Shown here in pieces: positions 29,080 through 38,346 of a stretch of DNA of 64,000 nucleotides; position 1 is the first letter of the stretch; each line of letters begins with the position of its first letter. The stretch spans positions 2,728,001 to 2,792,000 of the forward strand of contig NZ_CP064760.1 of NCBI RefSeq assembly GCF_015565955.1, read 5' to 3'. The stretch is from Microbacterium schleiferi. Its GTDB lineage: Bacteria > Actinomycetota > Actinomycetes > Actinomycetales > Microbacteriaceae. The notes beneath the pieces are model-generated. The model saw nothing but the letters and a program-made list of their open reading frames with translations. It searched no databases and was not told the origin of the DNA. The position numbers and the translations under genes are program-made.

Positions 29080-30930
29080 ATGACCCGATTCCTCGTGTCG
29101 GCGGTAGCGCCGAATGGTGGCAGTATCGACCGTCAGCAGGTTGACGCGGGCAGTGAGCGGGAAGCTGCAGATCAGTTCCTCGCCATCCACACCTGGGACC
29201 CTCCGCTCAAGGTGACGTCCATCAGTCGAATGCCGACTGATGGTGACAAGTTCCCCGACTCGGTCACCATCAGACGAGCTGGCGTCTTTGGGATCGACTC
29301 GGTTGGCTCTGAGCACGAATTCATCGAGATCTCGGACTGGTCGCACCCAGTCCAGTACTTCGTCGGGCGAAATGGCAGCGGAAAGTCAAAGGCCGCTCGC
29401 GCGATCGCCTTGGCCACAGGCGAGCGGATCCTGACAACCGATCGCCTGGTCGGGTTGATGAACGTTGTTAACCACGGCTGGGGTTCAACACCCACCGAGT
29501 ACCGCGGCGTCCCAATCGGCGAGGAAGAACGCCGACAGATCCTCGAGATGGCAAGGCTCGCTGGTCTCGCGACCACTGAGCTCTATGCGCTTCGTGAGGA
29601 GCCAGAGGTCCTGCTACGCGTTGCAGCTTTCACCCGTCGCGCTCTCGGGCGATCCATCGAACTGCGCGAAACAGCCGGATTCCTAGACCCGTACGTGCGC
29701 ATGGGATCAGTCGAGTACTCGTTGCTTCGAGACGAGGGTCACGGTCTTCGCGAGCTGGTGGTCCTCCTCGCCGCGGTCTATCGAGATGACTGGCGGTTGC
29801 TTGTTGTCGATGAGGCGGAACTCCACCTGCACCCCTCCATGGCCAGGCTGTGGCTCGCCGAGCTGAACAGAGAATGCGAGCAGTCGGGACGATCCGCGAT
29901 CGTAGTCACACACGAGCCGAGCTTCTTGCGGCCACGACTCGCCAGCGACTTGGCGTCGATTTGGGTCTTCGGCGCCGGATCGCCGCCGCGCCGGATGAGC
30001 GAGAGCGTCTTGGATGTGCAAGCGGACCGCGTGGAGGCTTCGCTCGCACAGAATCCACAACTGGTAAGCGACATCGTGTTCTCGCCCCGACCTGTTCTGC
30101 TCGAGGGTGTGACGGATGTCGCCGCGATGTCTACAACTCTTACACGCGTCGCGTCGGCGGAAGTGGTCGCGCAGACAGATCTCGTCGACTGCGGCGGGAG
30201 CGGCGGTGTGGCGTTATGGCTGGAGATCTGCACGAAGCTGGGCTTGGACGTACGCGCGGTGTGTGATCTTGACGCGCTGTTCGACCCCGAGATGCAGCGC
30301 ACCCTCGACTCACTGCCGGGGCTCTCAAGTGCAATCACGGAGACGTTCGCCGAGAGCCCCGGTCGGATCTCAACGGTGCTGCGTCCCCTAATCCGCAAAG
30401 CGGATGAGGCTAAGGTTCCGAGCGATCCCGCATCGAGGGGAGCTTGGTTGGCCGGTCTCGATGACGAGTCGACTGCGGAGGGCATCCGAAAGGCGCGGCT
30501 CCTCACTTTGCTTGCGGACCACGGGGTGTGGGCGCATCCGCAAGGCACGTTGGAGCAGGTTCTAGCTATCGATCGCAAGGGCGTCGCTGAGGCACGTGCC
30601 GCAGCCTCGGTGACCTGTGACCTCGACCCCGCCGCGGTGTGGTCCGCCTACGAGCTTGACCTCCATGGCGACGTTGAAACGCTTCTCGCAGTGGCCGTGG
30701 AAAGAGTCGCGCACTCGATCATGGAAGCCCTCAGAGAGGACCCATCGGCCCAGTTTGGTTCGCCGGTCGGAACATCCGCGCAGGCTGACGCGCGCCTCGT
30801 CAAGGTCCTTCCGGTTGGCGAAGGCGTGCACAGGCTGGAAGTGATTGCGCCGGCTGCCTTCGCAGGGTGGTGGCTCGAGTTCTCACGGGAGAGCAGAGCG
30901 ACCGACTTGAACCTCCAAGCACCAGCCTGA
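29080..30930 (+). CDS. OLD-like ATPase with TOPRIM nuclease domain
   Basis: A 616-residue protein. Walker A FVGRNGSGKSKAAR is near residue 96 and Walker B RLLVVDEAELHLHPSMARLW is near 243, with the ABC-type VVTHEPSFL region following. The TOPRIM part has the glutamate in PVLLEGVTDVAAM near 340 and the DxD pair in AVCDLDALFD near 393. OLD nucleases cut DNA and act in phage defence, for example in Gabija-like and Paris-like contexts and the P2 Old protein. The gene begins 20 bases after the DUF499 stop on the same strand, so it is likely the fourth operon member. It is not in the core set that I know. Confidence 0.88.
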   Translation: MTRFLVSAVAPNGGSIDRQQVDAGSEREAADQFLAIHTWDPPLKVTSISRMPTDGDKFPDSVTIRRAGVFGIDSVGSEHEFIEISDWSHPVQYFVGRNGSGKSKAARAIALATGERILTTDRLVGLMNVVNHGWGSTPTEYRGVPIGEEERRQILEMARLAGLATTELYALREEPEVLLRVAAFTRRALGRSIELRETAGFLDPYVRMGSVEYSLLRDEGHGLRELVVLLAAVYRDDWRLLVVDEAELHLHPSMARLWLAELNRECEQSGRSAIVVTHEPSFLRPRLASDLASIWVFGAGSPPRRMSESVLDVQADRVEASLAQNPQLVSDIVFSPRPVLLEGVTDVAAMSTTLTRVASAEVVAQTDLVDCGGSGGVALWLEICTKLGLDVRAVCDLDALFDPEMQRTLDSLPGLSSAITETFAESPGRISTVLRPLIRKADEAKVPSDPASRGAWLAGLDDESTAEGIRKARLLTLLADHGVWAHPQGTLEQVLAIDRKGVAEARAAASVTCDLDPAAVWSAYELDLHGDVETLLAVAVERVAHSIMEALREDPSAQFGSPVGTSAQADARLVKVLPVGEGVHRLEVIAPAAFAGWWLEFSRESRATDLNLQAPA

Positions 30931-30939
30931 CCGGCGCTT

Positions 30940-30959
30940 GGATGTCTCTTGAGACATCC
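30940..30959. repeat. Perfect palindrome at the defence-island junction
   Basis: GGATGTCTC-TT-GAGACATCC lies nine bases after the OLD stop and 14 bases before hsdM homology begins. It may be a transcription stop without a T-run, or the scar of a mobile-element end. No T-run follows on either strand. Confidence 0.5.
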
Positions 30960-30973
30960 GACTTGCGCATAAA

Positions 30974-31564
30974 CGCGGGGTCGATGATGAGGTCGTCGGG
31001 GCGCGGACGCTGCAGGTCGACCATGAGCTTGATGATGTGCCGGGCCGTGCGGAACTGCCCGTTCGTGCCGCTGGTGGCGAGCTTCGAGAGCATGTACTCG
31101 TAGATGTCGCCCTTGGTGTCGCGATCTTCCATCGGAATCTCGTGCAGCAGATCGACGACCTTCGTCAGCAGCGCCGGGGTCGGGAGCGTGAACCGGGCAT
31201 CGCGCATGTTGCGCGTGTAGCTCGAGCCTTCAGCGCCGAGTCGGCGCAGCCATGGGAAGACATGCTCAGACACGACATCGAACATCTCGGCGGGCGCGAA
31301 GTTCGTGAACACGCTCCACCGCAGATCGCGATATGGCCGGCGGCTCGGCAGGTCGCTGTCGTAGCCGTCGGGAAAGACCGGGTTCTCGACCTCCTCGCCG
31401 AAGCGGGCGGCCTTCTTCTCGGCAAGGAGCTGCAGATCGTCGAGACGCCGGATGAACAGCAGATACGTGATCTGCTCGATGACCTCGACGGGATTGGCGA
31501 TGCCGCCCGACCAGAAGGCATCCCAGACCTTGTCGACCTGACGCTTCAGCTCACCCGTGACCAC
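30974..31564 (-). pseudogene. hsdM (type I restriction methyltransferase), 3'-truncated
   Basis: Starting at GTG 31564 (GAGGGG upstream) the frame gives VTGELKRQVDKVWDAFWSGG, LLFIRRLDDLQLLAEKKAA, KGDIYEYMLSKLATSGTNGQ, FRTARHIIKLMV and LIIDPA. That is the helical N-terminal domain of HsdM and the first residues of the SAM motif DPACGT. Family sequence stops at DPA (30974) and the frame continues with unrelated residues into the end of the OLD gene. The NPPF catalytic motif, hsdS and hsdR are absent. The defence operon probably replaced them. Confidence 0.88.
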
Positions 31565-31618
31565 ACTGTGTCCCCTCGATCCGCGCAACCCCTCCACGCT
31601 AATGGAGCTCGCTGACAC

Positions 31619-32593
31619 CTACCGAAGTGCCGGAGACAGCAACCACTCCCCCAGCGCACGGTAGGCCTCGTCCCGTGCGGCTGCGCGGGAGAGGAACACG
31701 TCGTGGAGCGCGCCGTCGATTCTCGCGATCGTGACGAGACGGCCCAACCGCGTCGCAGCCCGGGCGATGTCGTCGATGACGAGAACGGAATCGGTCTCGA
31801 GCATGTCAGGCCGCCACACCAGCGGCGAGCTCGACCGCTGCGACAGCATGACGAGCGCGGGGCATCCCACCTCGATGCCGCCCGCAACGGTCTCGTGGCC
31901 GTCGAGCACGGCCTTGAGCCACCCCGGCGTGGTGGGAAATCCGCGCTCAGGCCGCCATCCCTCTGGAGCGTCTGGCAGGGTCCCGACCTCCCGCTGCGCC
32001 CGCGTATAGAAGCCGAGGTCGACGACCGGATGCATGCCCATCGGATCCCACCGAGCGCGGGCTGCCACGAGCGGAGAGAGGGCCTCCCGCCCCCACGCGC
32101 CGGCCTGGAACTCCAGCCACGGGCTATTGAGCACGAGAGCCGATGCGACCCCCGGATGCCGCGCAGCCCAGAGCGAGAGCGTGAGGCCTCCCGTGGAGTG
32201 GCCCACGAGCACGAGGCGCCGGCGCGTGTGCTCGTCGCGACCCATGGCCGACAGTGCGGCAGCGATGTCTGCGTCGTACTCGGCCAGCGACGAGACATAC
32301 CCCGGAGTCTGGCCCGGGCGCAGGCTCCGGCCGTACTTGCGCAGGTCGAGCGCGTAGAACCGTGCACCCCGGTCAGCCCACCACTGCGCGAGCCCCGTCT
32401 GGAAGAAGTAATCCGACCATCCGTGAACGTAGAGGACGTCGACGTCCCGGAGTGACCCCGTCCACGGGGCAGGCCACGCGGGAAGGAGCCGCACAAGCGT
32501 CGCGACGACCTCGCCCTCGTCGTCGCTGCCCAGGCTCAGCGTACGCTGCTCAAAGCGCCCGCCGAGCAGATCAGGAAGCCACGCTTCTCCCAC
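31619..32593 (-). CDS. Alpha/beta hydrolase (serine aminopeptidase S33 / lysophospholipase-like)
   Basis: A 324-residue cytoplasmic hydrolase. The VLYVHGWSDYFFQ loop is near residue 53, the nucleophile elbow LVLVGHSTGGLTLSLW near 128, and the likely histidine lies in DGALHDVFLS near 298. It resembles monoacylglycerol lipase/S33-type proteins found throughout Microbacteriaceae. A TAGTCT box six bases before the GTG suggests a leaderless transcript. It is the first clear backbone gene right of the island and lies just upstream of the hsdM remnant. Confidence 0.82.
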   Translation of the reverse strand: MGEAWLPDLLGGRFEQRTLSLGSDDEGEVVATLVRLLPAWPAPWTGSLRDVDVLYVHGWSDYFFQTGLAQWWADRGARFYALDLRKYGRSLRPGQTPGYVSSLAEYDADIAAALSAMGRDEHTRRRLVLVGHSTGGLTLSLWAARHPGVASALVLNSPWLEFQAGAWGREALSPLVAARARWDPMGMHPVVDLGFYTRAQREVGTLPDAPEGWRPERGFPTTPGWLKAVLDGHETVAGGIEVGCPALVMLSQRSSSPLVWRPDMLETDSVLVIDDIARAATRLGRLVTIARIDGALHDVFLSRAAARDEAYRALGEWLLSPALR

Positions 32594-32626
32594 GAGCCGA
32601 GACTATCGCCGCCCGCGATCCCCGCG

Positions 32627-33208
32627 TCAGTTGCCCCAGATCTGCACGTTCAGATCGCTGAGCAGCATGTCGGCATCGATGTTCGTCGCCGACGAATAGA
32701 TCCAGATGTCCTCGCGGCTCGTGATCGTCTCAACGGTGTCGACGGGGTACTGGGAATCGGGGGTGACCATCTGGCACACGGGGTTGCCGGCATCCCCCGT
32801 GACGCAGGTGTAGCCCTGGTCGGGAAGAGTCGCGACGTACGCCTCAGCGGCCGCAGGGTCCACTTCGCTGATCAGCAAGAGCACGCCTGTCGCGTCGCCC
32901 GCGAACCAGTCGCAGCCGAGCAGGAGCGTGGAACCCTCGGGAACCGGGCGGACGAAATCGACGCCGTCCCCCTGGAGGTTGAGCTGGTCGACGGTGTCGG
33001 CCCGACTCGCTGCCGTGCCGACAGCTGCGCAGTCCGTGGGAACATTCGCGACGAACGACTGCGGTTCTTGCGTCGGCTCGGCGCTGGGAGTTTCACTCTC
33101 ACTGGCTTCAGAGCTCGGCGTGGACGACGGCGCGGGCGTCGGCGCGCAGCCGGCGAGCAGCAGGATGCCGACAGCAGCGACGGCGGGGACAAGACGGGAC
33201 CGGAACAT
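32627..33208 (-). CDS. Secreted lipoprotein of unknown function
   Basis: A 193-residue protein with a signal peptide and lipobox (VGILLLAGC, cysteine near residue 21), then a Pro/Ser/Glu-rich spacer and a globular domain with four cysteines (DCAAVG, GCDWFAG, YTCVTGD, NPVCQM) that could form two disulfides. The ATG at 33208 follows GGGAG. It is expected to be anchored on the outer face of the membrane. I do not recognise the domain. Confidence 0.8.
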   Translation of the reverse strand: MFRSRLVPAVAAVGILLLAGCAPTPAPSSTPSSEASESETPSAEPTQEPQSFVANVPTDCAAVGTAASRADTVDQLNLQGDGVDFVRPVPEGSTLLLGCDWFAGDATGVLLLISEVDPAAAEAYVATLPDQGYTCVTGDAGNPVCQMVTPDSQYPVDTVETITSREDIWIYSSATNIDADMLLSDLNVQIWGN

Positions 33209-33303
33209 GGCGACTCCCTCATATGTTGCGGGGCGACCACCTCGCCCGTGCACTCTGGATCACATCAATGTAGAGCACGACAGGCTTTCGTACACCGGAC
33301 CGC

Positions 33304-34506
33304 TCAGCGGCGGCCGCGCCGGGTCAGCCGCAGCGCAAGGACGCCGAACACCAGCGACAGCGCCATCGTCGTCGCGATGACCACCGCCATCGGCACCGCG
33401 GTATCCTCACCCGCGAGTCCCACGAGGGGTGAGGCGATGGCGCCCACGAGGAACTGCGTGGTGCCCATGATCGCGGACCCCGACCCCCGAGCGCGATCGG
33501 CCCGAGCAAGCCCGAGAGCGCTCGCATTGGACATGGTGAACCCGAGGCCGAGGGTCAGGAAGAATGCGCACGTCACAAACCCAGCCACCGAGAGCGCTGC
33601 GCTGAGAGTGAGCACCAGCAACAACGCGGCAGCGCCGGTGGTCAGGCCCAGTCCCACGGCGAGCATCCGTCTGGGGCCGAACCGCACGGCAACGCGCGCA
33701 TTCACCACGTTCGACACGATGACACCACCCGCTGACACTGCGAAGGAGAACGAGTACATCGCCGGAGTCATGCCGAGGACGACCTGACCGACGAACGGCG
33801 ACGCCGACACGTACGCCATGATCGCACCGAAGGTCAGGGCGAACGACGCCGTGTACAGCGGGAAGCCTCGATCCGTGAGAAGGCTGCCGAAGGACCGGAA
33901 GGTCTCGGACAGCCCGGCAGTGTGACGATGCTCGGGCGGGAGAGACTCGGGAACGACCCAGAACGATACGGCGAGCATCGCCACCGCGACGGCGGCAAGA
34001 GCCGCCATCACTCCACGCCAACCGATCGCCTCGCTCAGGAGCCCACCGATCGGCGGCGCGATCAGCGGAGCCACCCCGACGACGACCACGATCAAACTGA
34101 GCGCGCGCACCGCAGTTTCTTTGGGGCTCAGATCCACGGCGACCGTGCGGGCCAGCACCATGCCCGCGGAGCCGGAGAAACCCTGGACGAAACGCAGGAT
34201 GACGAAGATCGCGATCGTGGGCGCGAAGACGATCGCGATGCTCGAGATCGCGAAGACAACGCCCCCGGCAAGCAGGATCGGTCGCCGCCCGACACGGTCG
34301 GACCAGGGGCCCAGCACCAGCTGGCCGGATGCGATGCCCACGAGAAACGACGTCAGCGTGAGCTGGACGGCGGCGGCGTCGACCCCGAGGTCGCTGGCGA
34401 TGTCTGTGAACGAAGCCAGGTACATGTCGGTCGCGAACGGACCGACCGCGGCGACGAAGCCGAGGGCAGCAATGAGCCCCGGCGACAGCCGCCGCGCGGA
34501 ACTCAC
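33304..34506 (-). CDS. Bcr/CflA-type drug efflux MFS transporter
   Basis: A 400-residue, twelve-segment major facilitator. The start is LIAALGFVAAVGPFATDMYL, typical of the Bcr/CflA group. Motif A is GPWSDRVGRRP near residue 66, and RFVQGFSGSAGMVLARTVAV corresponds to the group's RxxQGxG stretch. It is probably a proton-driven exporter of drugs or metabolites. Its start overlaps the fprA stop by four bases, so it is co-expressed with that gene. Confidence 0.9.
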   Translation of the reverse strand: MSSARRLSPGLIAALGFVAAVGPFATDMYLASFTDIASDLGVDAAAVQLTLTSFLVGIASGQLVLGPWSDRVGRRPILLAGGVVFAISSIAIVFAPTIAIFVILRFVQGFSGSAGMVLARTVAVDLSPKETAVRALSLIVVVVGVAPLIAPPIGGLLSEAIGWRGVMAALAAVAVAMLAVSFWVVPESLPPEHRHTAGLSETFRSFGSLLTDRGFPLYTASFALTFGAIMAYVSASPFVGQVVLGMTPAMYSFSFAVSAGGVIVSNVVNARVAVRFGPRRMLAVGLGLTTGAAALLLVLTLSAALSVAGFVTCAFFLTLGLGFTMSNASALGLARADRARGSGSAIMGTTQFLVGAIASPLVGLAGEDTAVPMAVVIATTMALSLVFGVLALRLTRRGRR

Positions 34507-35876
34507 TCGCCCCGAGAGATGGAGACCATCTCGTCGCGCGGCACGACCTTGATGCGTGCGCGCCCCTCAGGCTCACCGAGTCCGATCTCGTGCTGATCGA
34601 GACGGTGCCACCCGTCGAGGTCAGTCCACTGCACCCCGCGCTCGGCCAGGAGTGCGGGGATGGCGTCCTCGGACGGATCCTCCGGCTGCCACCAGGAGCC
34701 CTGGCCGTTGATCAGGTGGCGAACGGTCTCCATCGCGTCGGACTTGGTGTGGCCGATGAGGCCGACGGGGCCGCGCTTGATCCATCCGGTCGCGTACATT
34801 CCCGGCACGAGTTCGTTCGAGTCGGCGTGCAGAACTTGACCCTCGTGGTTGGGGATCACGCCGTGACGCTCGTCGAAGGGCACCTCGGGAAGCGGGGAAC
34901 CGAAGTACCCGACGGCGCGGTAGACGGCCTGCACGGGGACCTCGCGGAGTTCGCCGGTTCCGGTGACTCCACCCACCCCATCGGGGCGCGTGCGCTCGTA
35001 CACGAACCCGGACACGTGACCCTCGTCATCCACCTTCACCTCGACGGGCCGCGCCCAGAAGTGCAGATGCAGGCGCCGGGATGCCGTGCCGCCCGCGTTG
35101 TTCACGCCCGGCCGGGTGCGCCATTCCTGCAGCACACGGTCGATCACCTTGACCTGCTTGTTGCTCTCGATCGCCGTCCGGGATGCCTCGTCGTAGTCGA
35201 AGTCCTCGTCATAGACGACCATGTCGACATCCCGCAGCTCCCCCAACTCACGAAGCTCGAGGGGCGTGAACTTGACCTGTGCGGGTCCGCGGCGCCCGAA
35301 GACGTGGACGTCGGTCACGGGCGAGGCCTTGAGCCCCTCGTAGACGTTCGCCGGGATCTCGGTCGGCAGCAGATCATCGGCGTGCTTCGCGAGGATACGC
35401 GTGACGTCGAGAGCGACGTTTCCGTTGCCGACGACCGCGACCGACTGCGCGGTCAGCGGCCACGTGCGGGGCACGTCGGGGTGGCCATCGAACCAGCTGA
35501 CGAAGTCGGCAGCTCCGTAGGAGCCCTCCGCATCGATCCCCGGGATGTCGAGGGTCGCGTCGCGGACGGCGCCGGTAGCGAAGATGACGGCGTTGTAGTG
35601 GCGTTTGAGGTCATCGAGCGTGATGTCGCGGCCGAACTCGACGTTGCCGAAGATCCGGATGTCGCCGCGGTCGAGCACCTCGCGAAGAGCCGTGATGACG
35701 CCCTTGATGCGCGGGTGGTCGGGCGCGACGCCGTACCGAACGAGACCGTACGGGGCGGGAAGGTGCTCGAACAGGTCGATCGACACGTCGAACGAGCGCT
35801 CCGCCTTCAGCAGGATATCGGCGGCGTAGATACCCGCCGGGCCTGCACCGACGATGGCCAACCTCAGAGTGGTCAT
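34503..35876 (-). CDS. fprA: Ferredoxin/flavodoxin-NADP+ reductase, FprA type
   Basis: A 457-residue adrenodoxin-reductase-like flavoprotein. The FAD-binding motif is LAIVGAGPAGIYAADILL at the N-terminus, with YGVAPDHPRIKGV near 50, the NADP-binding VAVVGNGNVALDVTRIL near 147 and ATGWIKRGPVGLIGHTKSD near 380. It transfers electrons between NADPH and ferredoxin in the cytoplasm, supplying P450s or other iron-sulfur enzymes. The ATG has GAAAGGA upstream. It is the first gene of a two-gene unit with the exporter. Confidence 0.92.
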   Translation of the reverse strand: MTTLRLAIVGAGPAGIYAADILLKAERSFDVSIDLFEHLPAPYGLVRYGVAPDHPRIKGVITALREVLDRGDIRIFGNVEFGRDITLDDLKRHYNAVIFATGAVRDATLDIPGIDAEGSYGAADFVSWFDGHPDVPRTWPLTAQSVAVVGNGNVALDVTRILAKHADDLLPTEIPANVYEGLKASPVTDVHVFGRRGPAQVKFTPLELRELGELRDVDMVVYDEDFDYDEASRTAIESNKQVKVIDRVLQEWRTRPGVNNAGGTASRRLHLHFWARPVEVKVDDEGHVSGFVYERTRPDGVGGVTGTGELREVPVQAVYRAVGYFGSPLPEVPFDERHGVIPNHEGQVLHADSNELVPGMYATGWIKRGPVGLIGHTKSDAMETVRHLINGQGSWWQPEDPSEDAIPALLAERGVQWTDLDGWHRLDQHEIGLGEPEGRARIKVVPRDEMVSISRGE

Positions 35877-35933
35877 GAGTTCCTTTCGGGACGCGAGAGC
35901 ACGATGATTCGGCGCGACCGCGCCGGAACCGCC

Positions 35934-36989
35934 TCAGCTCGAGCGGTCGGCGACGGCTTGGGCGAACCTCGTAAGTGCCTCGCGCACCGGGCCGTCGGGG
36001 ATGGGGTCGAGAGCAGCAATGGCATCGCGCGACCACGCGTTGGCGAGGTCGACGGTCTCACCCGTGGACCTGTCAGCACGCAACATCGCCAGCGGCTCAT
36101 CGAGGAGCGCCGAGTCCTCACCCTCGGCGATCCGGGCCACGCCGTCGTCGATACGCTCGCGAAGGGCTCGCGCATCGGGTTCGTCACGGCGCGCAAGAAG
36201 AAGGTAGGGCATTGTCGGAACACCGGCCCGCAGGTCGGTTCCCGGCACCTTGCCGGTCTCGTCAGGGTCGGCTGACAGGTCGATGACGTCATCGAGCAGC
36301 TGGAAGGCGACACCGGCGGCCTCGCCGAAGACACGCACCGGCTCCTCGTACTCGCGGGGAGCGTTGCTGAAGATGACGCCGGACTTGGCGGCTGCAGCGA
36401 TCAGCGAGCCGGTCTTGTCAGCAAGGACCTGCAGGTAGAAATTCACACGGTCATCGGCATCGGTCGGCCCGACAGTCTCGTGCATCTGCCCCAGGACGAG
36501 CCGCTCGAACGTGTTGGCCTGCAACCGGATGGCCCCCTCCCCCAAGCGCGCCATGATCTGACTCGCGCGAGCGAAGAGAAGATCGCCGGTGAGGATGGCG
36601 ACGTTGTTCCCCCAGACCGAATGAGCACTCGGAACGCCGCGACGCTTGTCAGCGTCATCCATGACGTCATCGTGGTAGAGCGAACCGAGGTGGGTCAGCT
36701 CGAGGGCTGTGGCGGCTTCAACGACGTCGTCTGTGACGCCGCTGCCGAGGTGTGCGGTCAGCAAGGCGAGCATGGGGCGCACCCGCTTGCCCCCGGCGTC
36801 GAACAGGTAGCGGCTCGTTGCGTCGGCCAGCGCGTCGGAGACGTGCAGCTCTCGCTCCAGATTCGCATCGACCCGGTCCAGCCCGGCTTCAACGCCGTCG
36901 ATGAGACGGCGCGCACGGGGGCCCGCGAAGATCCGTTCCGCGAGACCCAGCTGGCTCGCGATTCGGGAGCTCGACGCGGAAGGGGTCAC
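35934..36989 (-). CDS. Long-chain polyprenyl diphosphate synthase (menaquinone side chain)
   Basis: A 351-residue trans-prenyltransferase. The first aspartate-rich motif is LYHDDVMDDADKRRG near residue 104 and the second is QLLDDVIDLSADPDETGK near 236; GGKRVRPML near 66 binds the diphosphate. It condenses IPP units to the side chain used by MenA. It sits beside menG and close to the other men genes. A TAGGCT box (36996-37001) lies six bases before the GTG, so the transcript is probably leaderless. Confidence 0.92.
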   Translation of the reverse strand: MTPSASSSRIASQLGLAERIFAGPRARRLIDGVEAGLDRVDANLERELHVSDALADATSRYLFDAGGKRVRPMLALLTAHLGSGVTDDVVEAATALELTHLGSLYHDDVMDDADKRRGVPSAHSVWGNNVAILTGDLLFARASQIMARLGEGAIRLQANTFERLVLGQMHETVGPTDADDRVNFYLQVLADKTGSLIAAAAKSGVIFSNAPREYEEPVRVFGEAAGVAFQLLDDVIDLSADPDETGKVPGTDLRAGVPTMPYLLLARRDEPDARALRERIDDGVARIAEGEDSALLDEPLAMLRADRSTGETVDLANAWSRDAIAALDPIPDGPVREALTRFAQAVADRSS

Positions 36990-37007
36990 GGGACAAGCCT
37001 ACCGGGG

Positions 37008-37742
37008 CTACGCGCCACCATCCCCGACGGGCTTACGGGCCCGGTGCAGGGCGACGACTCCGAGCGTGAGGTTGCGCCACGCCACGTCGGTCCACCCGGC
37101 GGCCCGGATGCGTCCGGCCAGGGTCGGCTGGTCGGGCCACGCCCGGATCGACTCGTTCAGGTAGTCATAGGCGTCGCCGTTGGAGCTCACGAGCCGCGCG
37201 ATCGGCGGAAGGATGTGGTCGTTGTAGAACCGATAGAGGGAGGCGACGGCAGGGGATGTCGGGTGGGAGAACTCGCAGATCACGAGGCGCCCACCGGGCT
37301 TGGTCACCCGCAGCATCTCGCGGAGGCCGGCGTCGGCATCCTGGACGTTTCTCAGCCCGAAGGAGATCGTGACAGCGTCGAACTCCTCGTCCTCGAACGG
37401 AAGGTCTGTCGCGTCGGCTTCGACGAAGCTCACGCCGGGGACCTCGGCGTGGCGACGCTGCCCCTCGGCGATCATCCCGGGCGAGAAGTCCGCCGCGACG
37501 ACCTCCGCGCCGGTCCGCGCGATCGCGACGCTGGAGGTGCCGGTTCCGGCCGCGAGGTCGAGGATCCGCTGACCCGGGCGCGGCGACAGGGCGCGAGTGG
37601 TCGCAACGCGCCACAGGCGGTCGTTGCCGACGCTCAGGATCGTGTTCGTCCGGTCGTAGCCCGCCGCGACCTCGTCGAACATCCCGCTGACGCGGGCCGG
37701 GTCCTTCTGGAGATCTGCACGATGCGACTGGTCGGAACTCAC
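37008..37742 (-). CDS. menG: Demethylmenaquinone methyltransferase
   Basis: A 244-residue UbiE/MenG protein. The family start [20 protein letters not shown] is followed by SAM motif [16 protein letters not shown] near residue 62 and the conserved [20 protein letters not shown] near 127. It methylates demethylmenaquinone in the last step of menaquinone synthesis at the membrane. TAGACT lies six bases before the GTG start (37749-37754). It ends 18 bases before the polyprenyl synthase start and is likely coupled to it. Confidence 0.93.
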   Translation of the reverse strand: MSSDQSHRADLQKDPARVSGMFDEVAAGYDRTNTILSVGNDRLWRVATTRALSPRPGQRILDLAAGTGTSSVAIARTGAEVVAADFSPGMIAEGQRRHAEVPGVSFVEADATDLPFEDEEFDAVTISFGLRNVQDADAGLREMLRVTKPGGRLVICEFSHPTSPAVASLYRFYNDHILPPIARLVSSNGDAYDYLNESIRAWPDQPTLAGRIRAAGWTDVAWRNLTLGVVALHRARKPVGDGGA

Positions 37743-37751
37743 CCGTCGAGT

Positions 37752-38324
37752 CTAGGACGCCGCTCGCGGAGCGAGCCCGAGCGCGGCGAGGCGGCCGAGC
37801 CAGCCATCCGCCGTCGCGTCGTCGAAGGGCGCCTCCGCTGCGCGCACCCGCCGCTCGAGATCGACCGCGAGCGCCTCGAGTCGTTCCACGACATCGCTCG
37901 GATAGCCGTAGTGGACGCGGTGTTCGTCCCATTCGTCGCGATCATCGATCCAGATCCCGCGCTCATCGAGCGCCCGCACGACATCCAGGTCCATGTCGAT
38001 GCCTTCGGCCACACCACGCGCTGTCTGGGACCACCCGATGTCCCACCCCAGGTCGATGTAGATGCGCGTGCGCGACGGTGCGTCGTTGACCGTCAGCGCG
38101 TACTCGCCGCTGGGAGGCATGAGGGTGACGTTCGGGCCCGCGGTCACGACGTTTCGGCCGGGACGGATGCTGCGCCATCCCGCCGGCTGCCCGAACCACT
38201 CACCCCACTGGTCGTGACCGAGGTAGACGCAGTCGTGGACCCAGTGAACGCCGCCGTCCCATTTGCGCCACCGGAACTGAGTCACCGTGCCGGGCGCCGG
38301 GCGCCCGCGTCGATCCGCATCCAC
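37752..38324 (-). CDS. DUF402 domain protein
   Basis: A 190-residue protein with the DUF402/FomD-like beta fold, including WVHDCVYLGHDQWGEW, then SRTRIYIDLGWDIGW near 87 and the acidic IDMDLDVVRALDERGIWIDD, whose aspartates match the nucleotide-metal site of this fold. Characterised relatives hydrolyse nucleoside di- or triphosphates or cytidylyl phosphonates. The actual substrate is unknown. It shares a 22-base divergent promoter region with menF. Confidence 0.8.
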   Translation of the reverse strand: MDADRRGRPAPGTVTQFRWRKWDGGVHWVHDCVYLGHDQWGEWFGQPAGWRSIRPGRNVVTAGPNVTLMPPSGEYALTVNDAPSRTRIYIDLGWDIGWSQTARGVAEGIDMDLDVVRALDERGIWIDDRDEWDEHRVHYGYPSDVVERLEALAVDLERRVRAAEAPFDDATADGWLGRLAALGLAPRAAS

Positions 38325-38330
38325 GCCGGA

Positions 38331-38340
38331 AGTCTAGGCT
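38331..38340. promoter_or_regulatory. Overlapping divergent -10 boxes of the DUF402 gene and menF
   Basis: TAGACT on the minus strand (38336 to 38331) and TAGGCT on the plus strand (38335 to 38340) overlap by two bases. Each is exactly six bases from its start codon. Both transcripts would be leaderless and the two promoters could not be occupied together. Confidence 0.6.
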
Positions 38341-38346
38341 GGTGAG

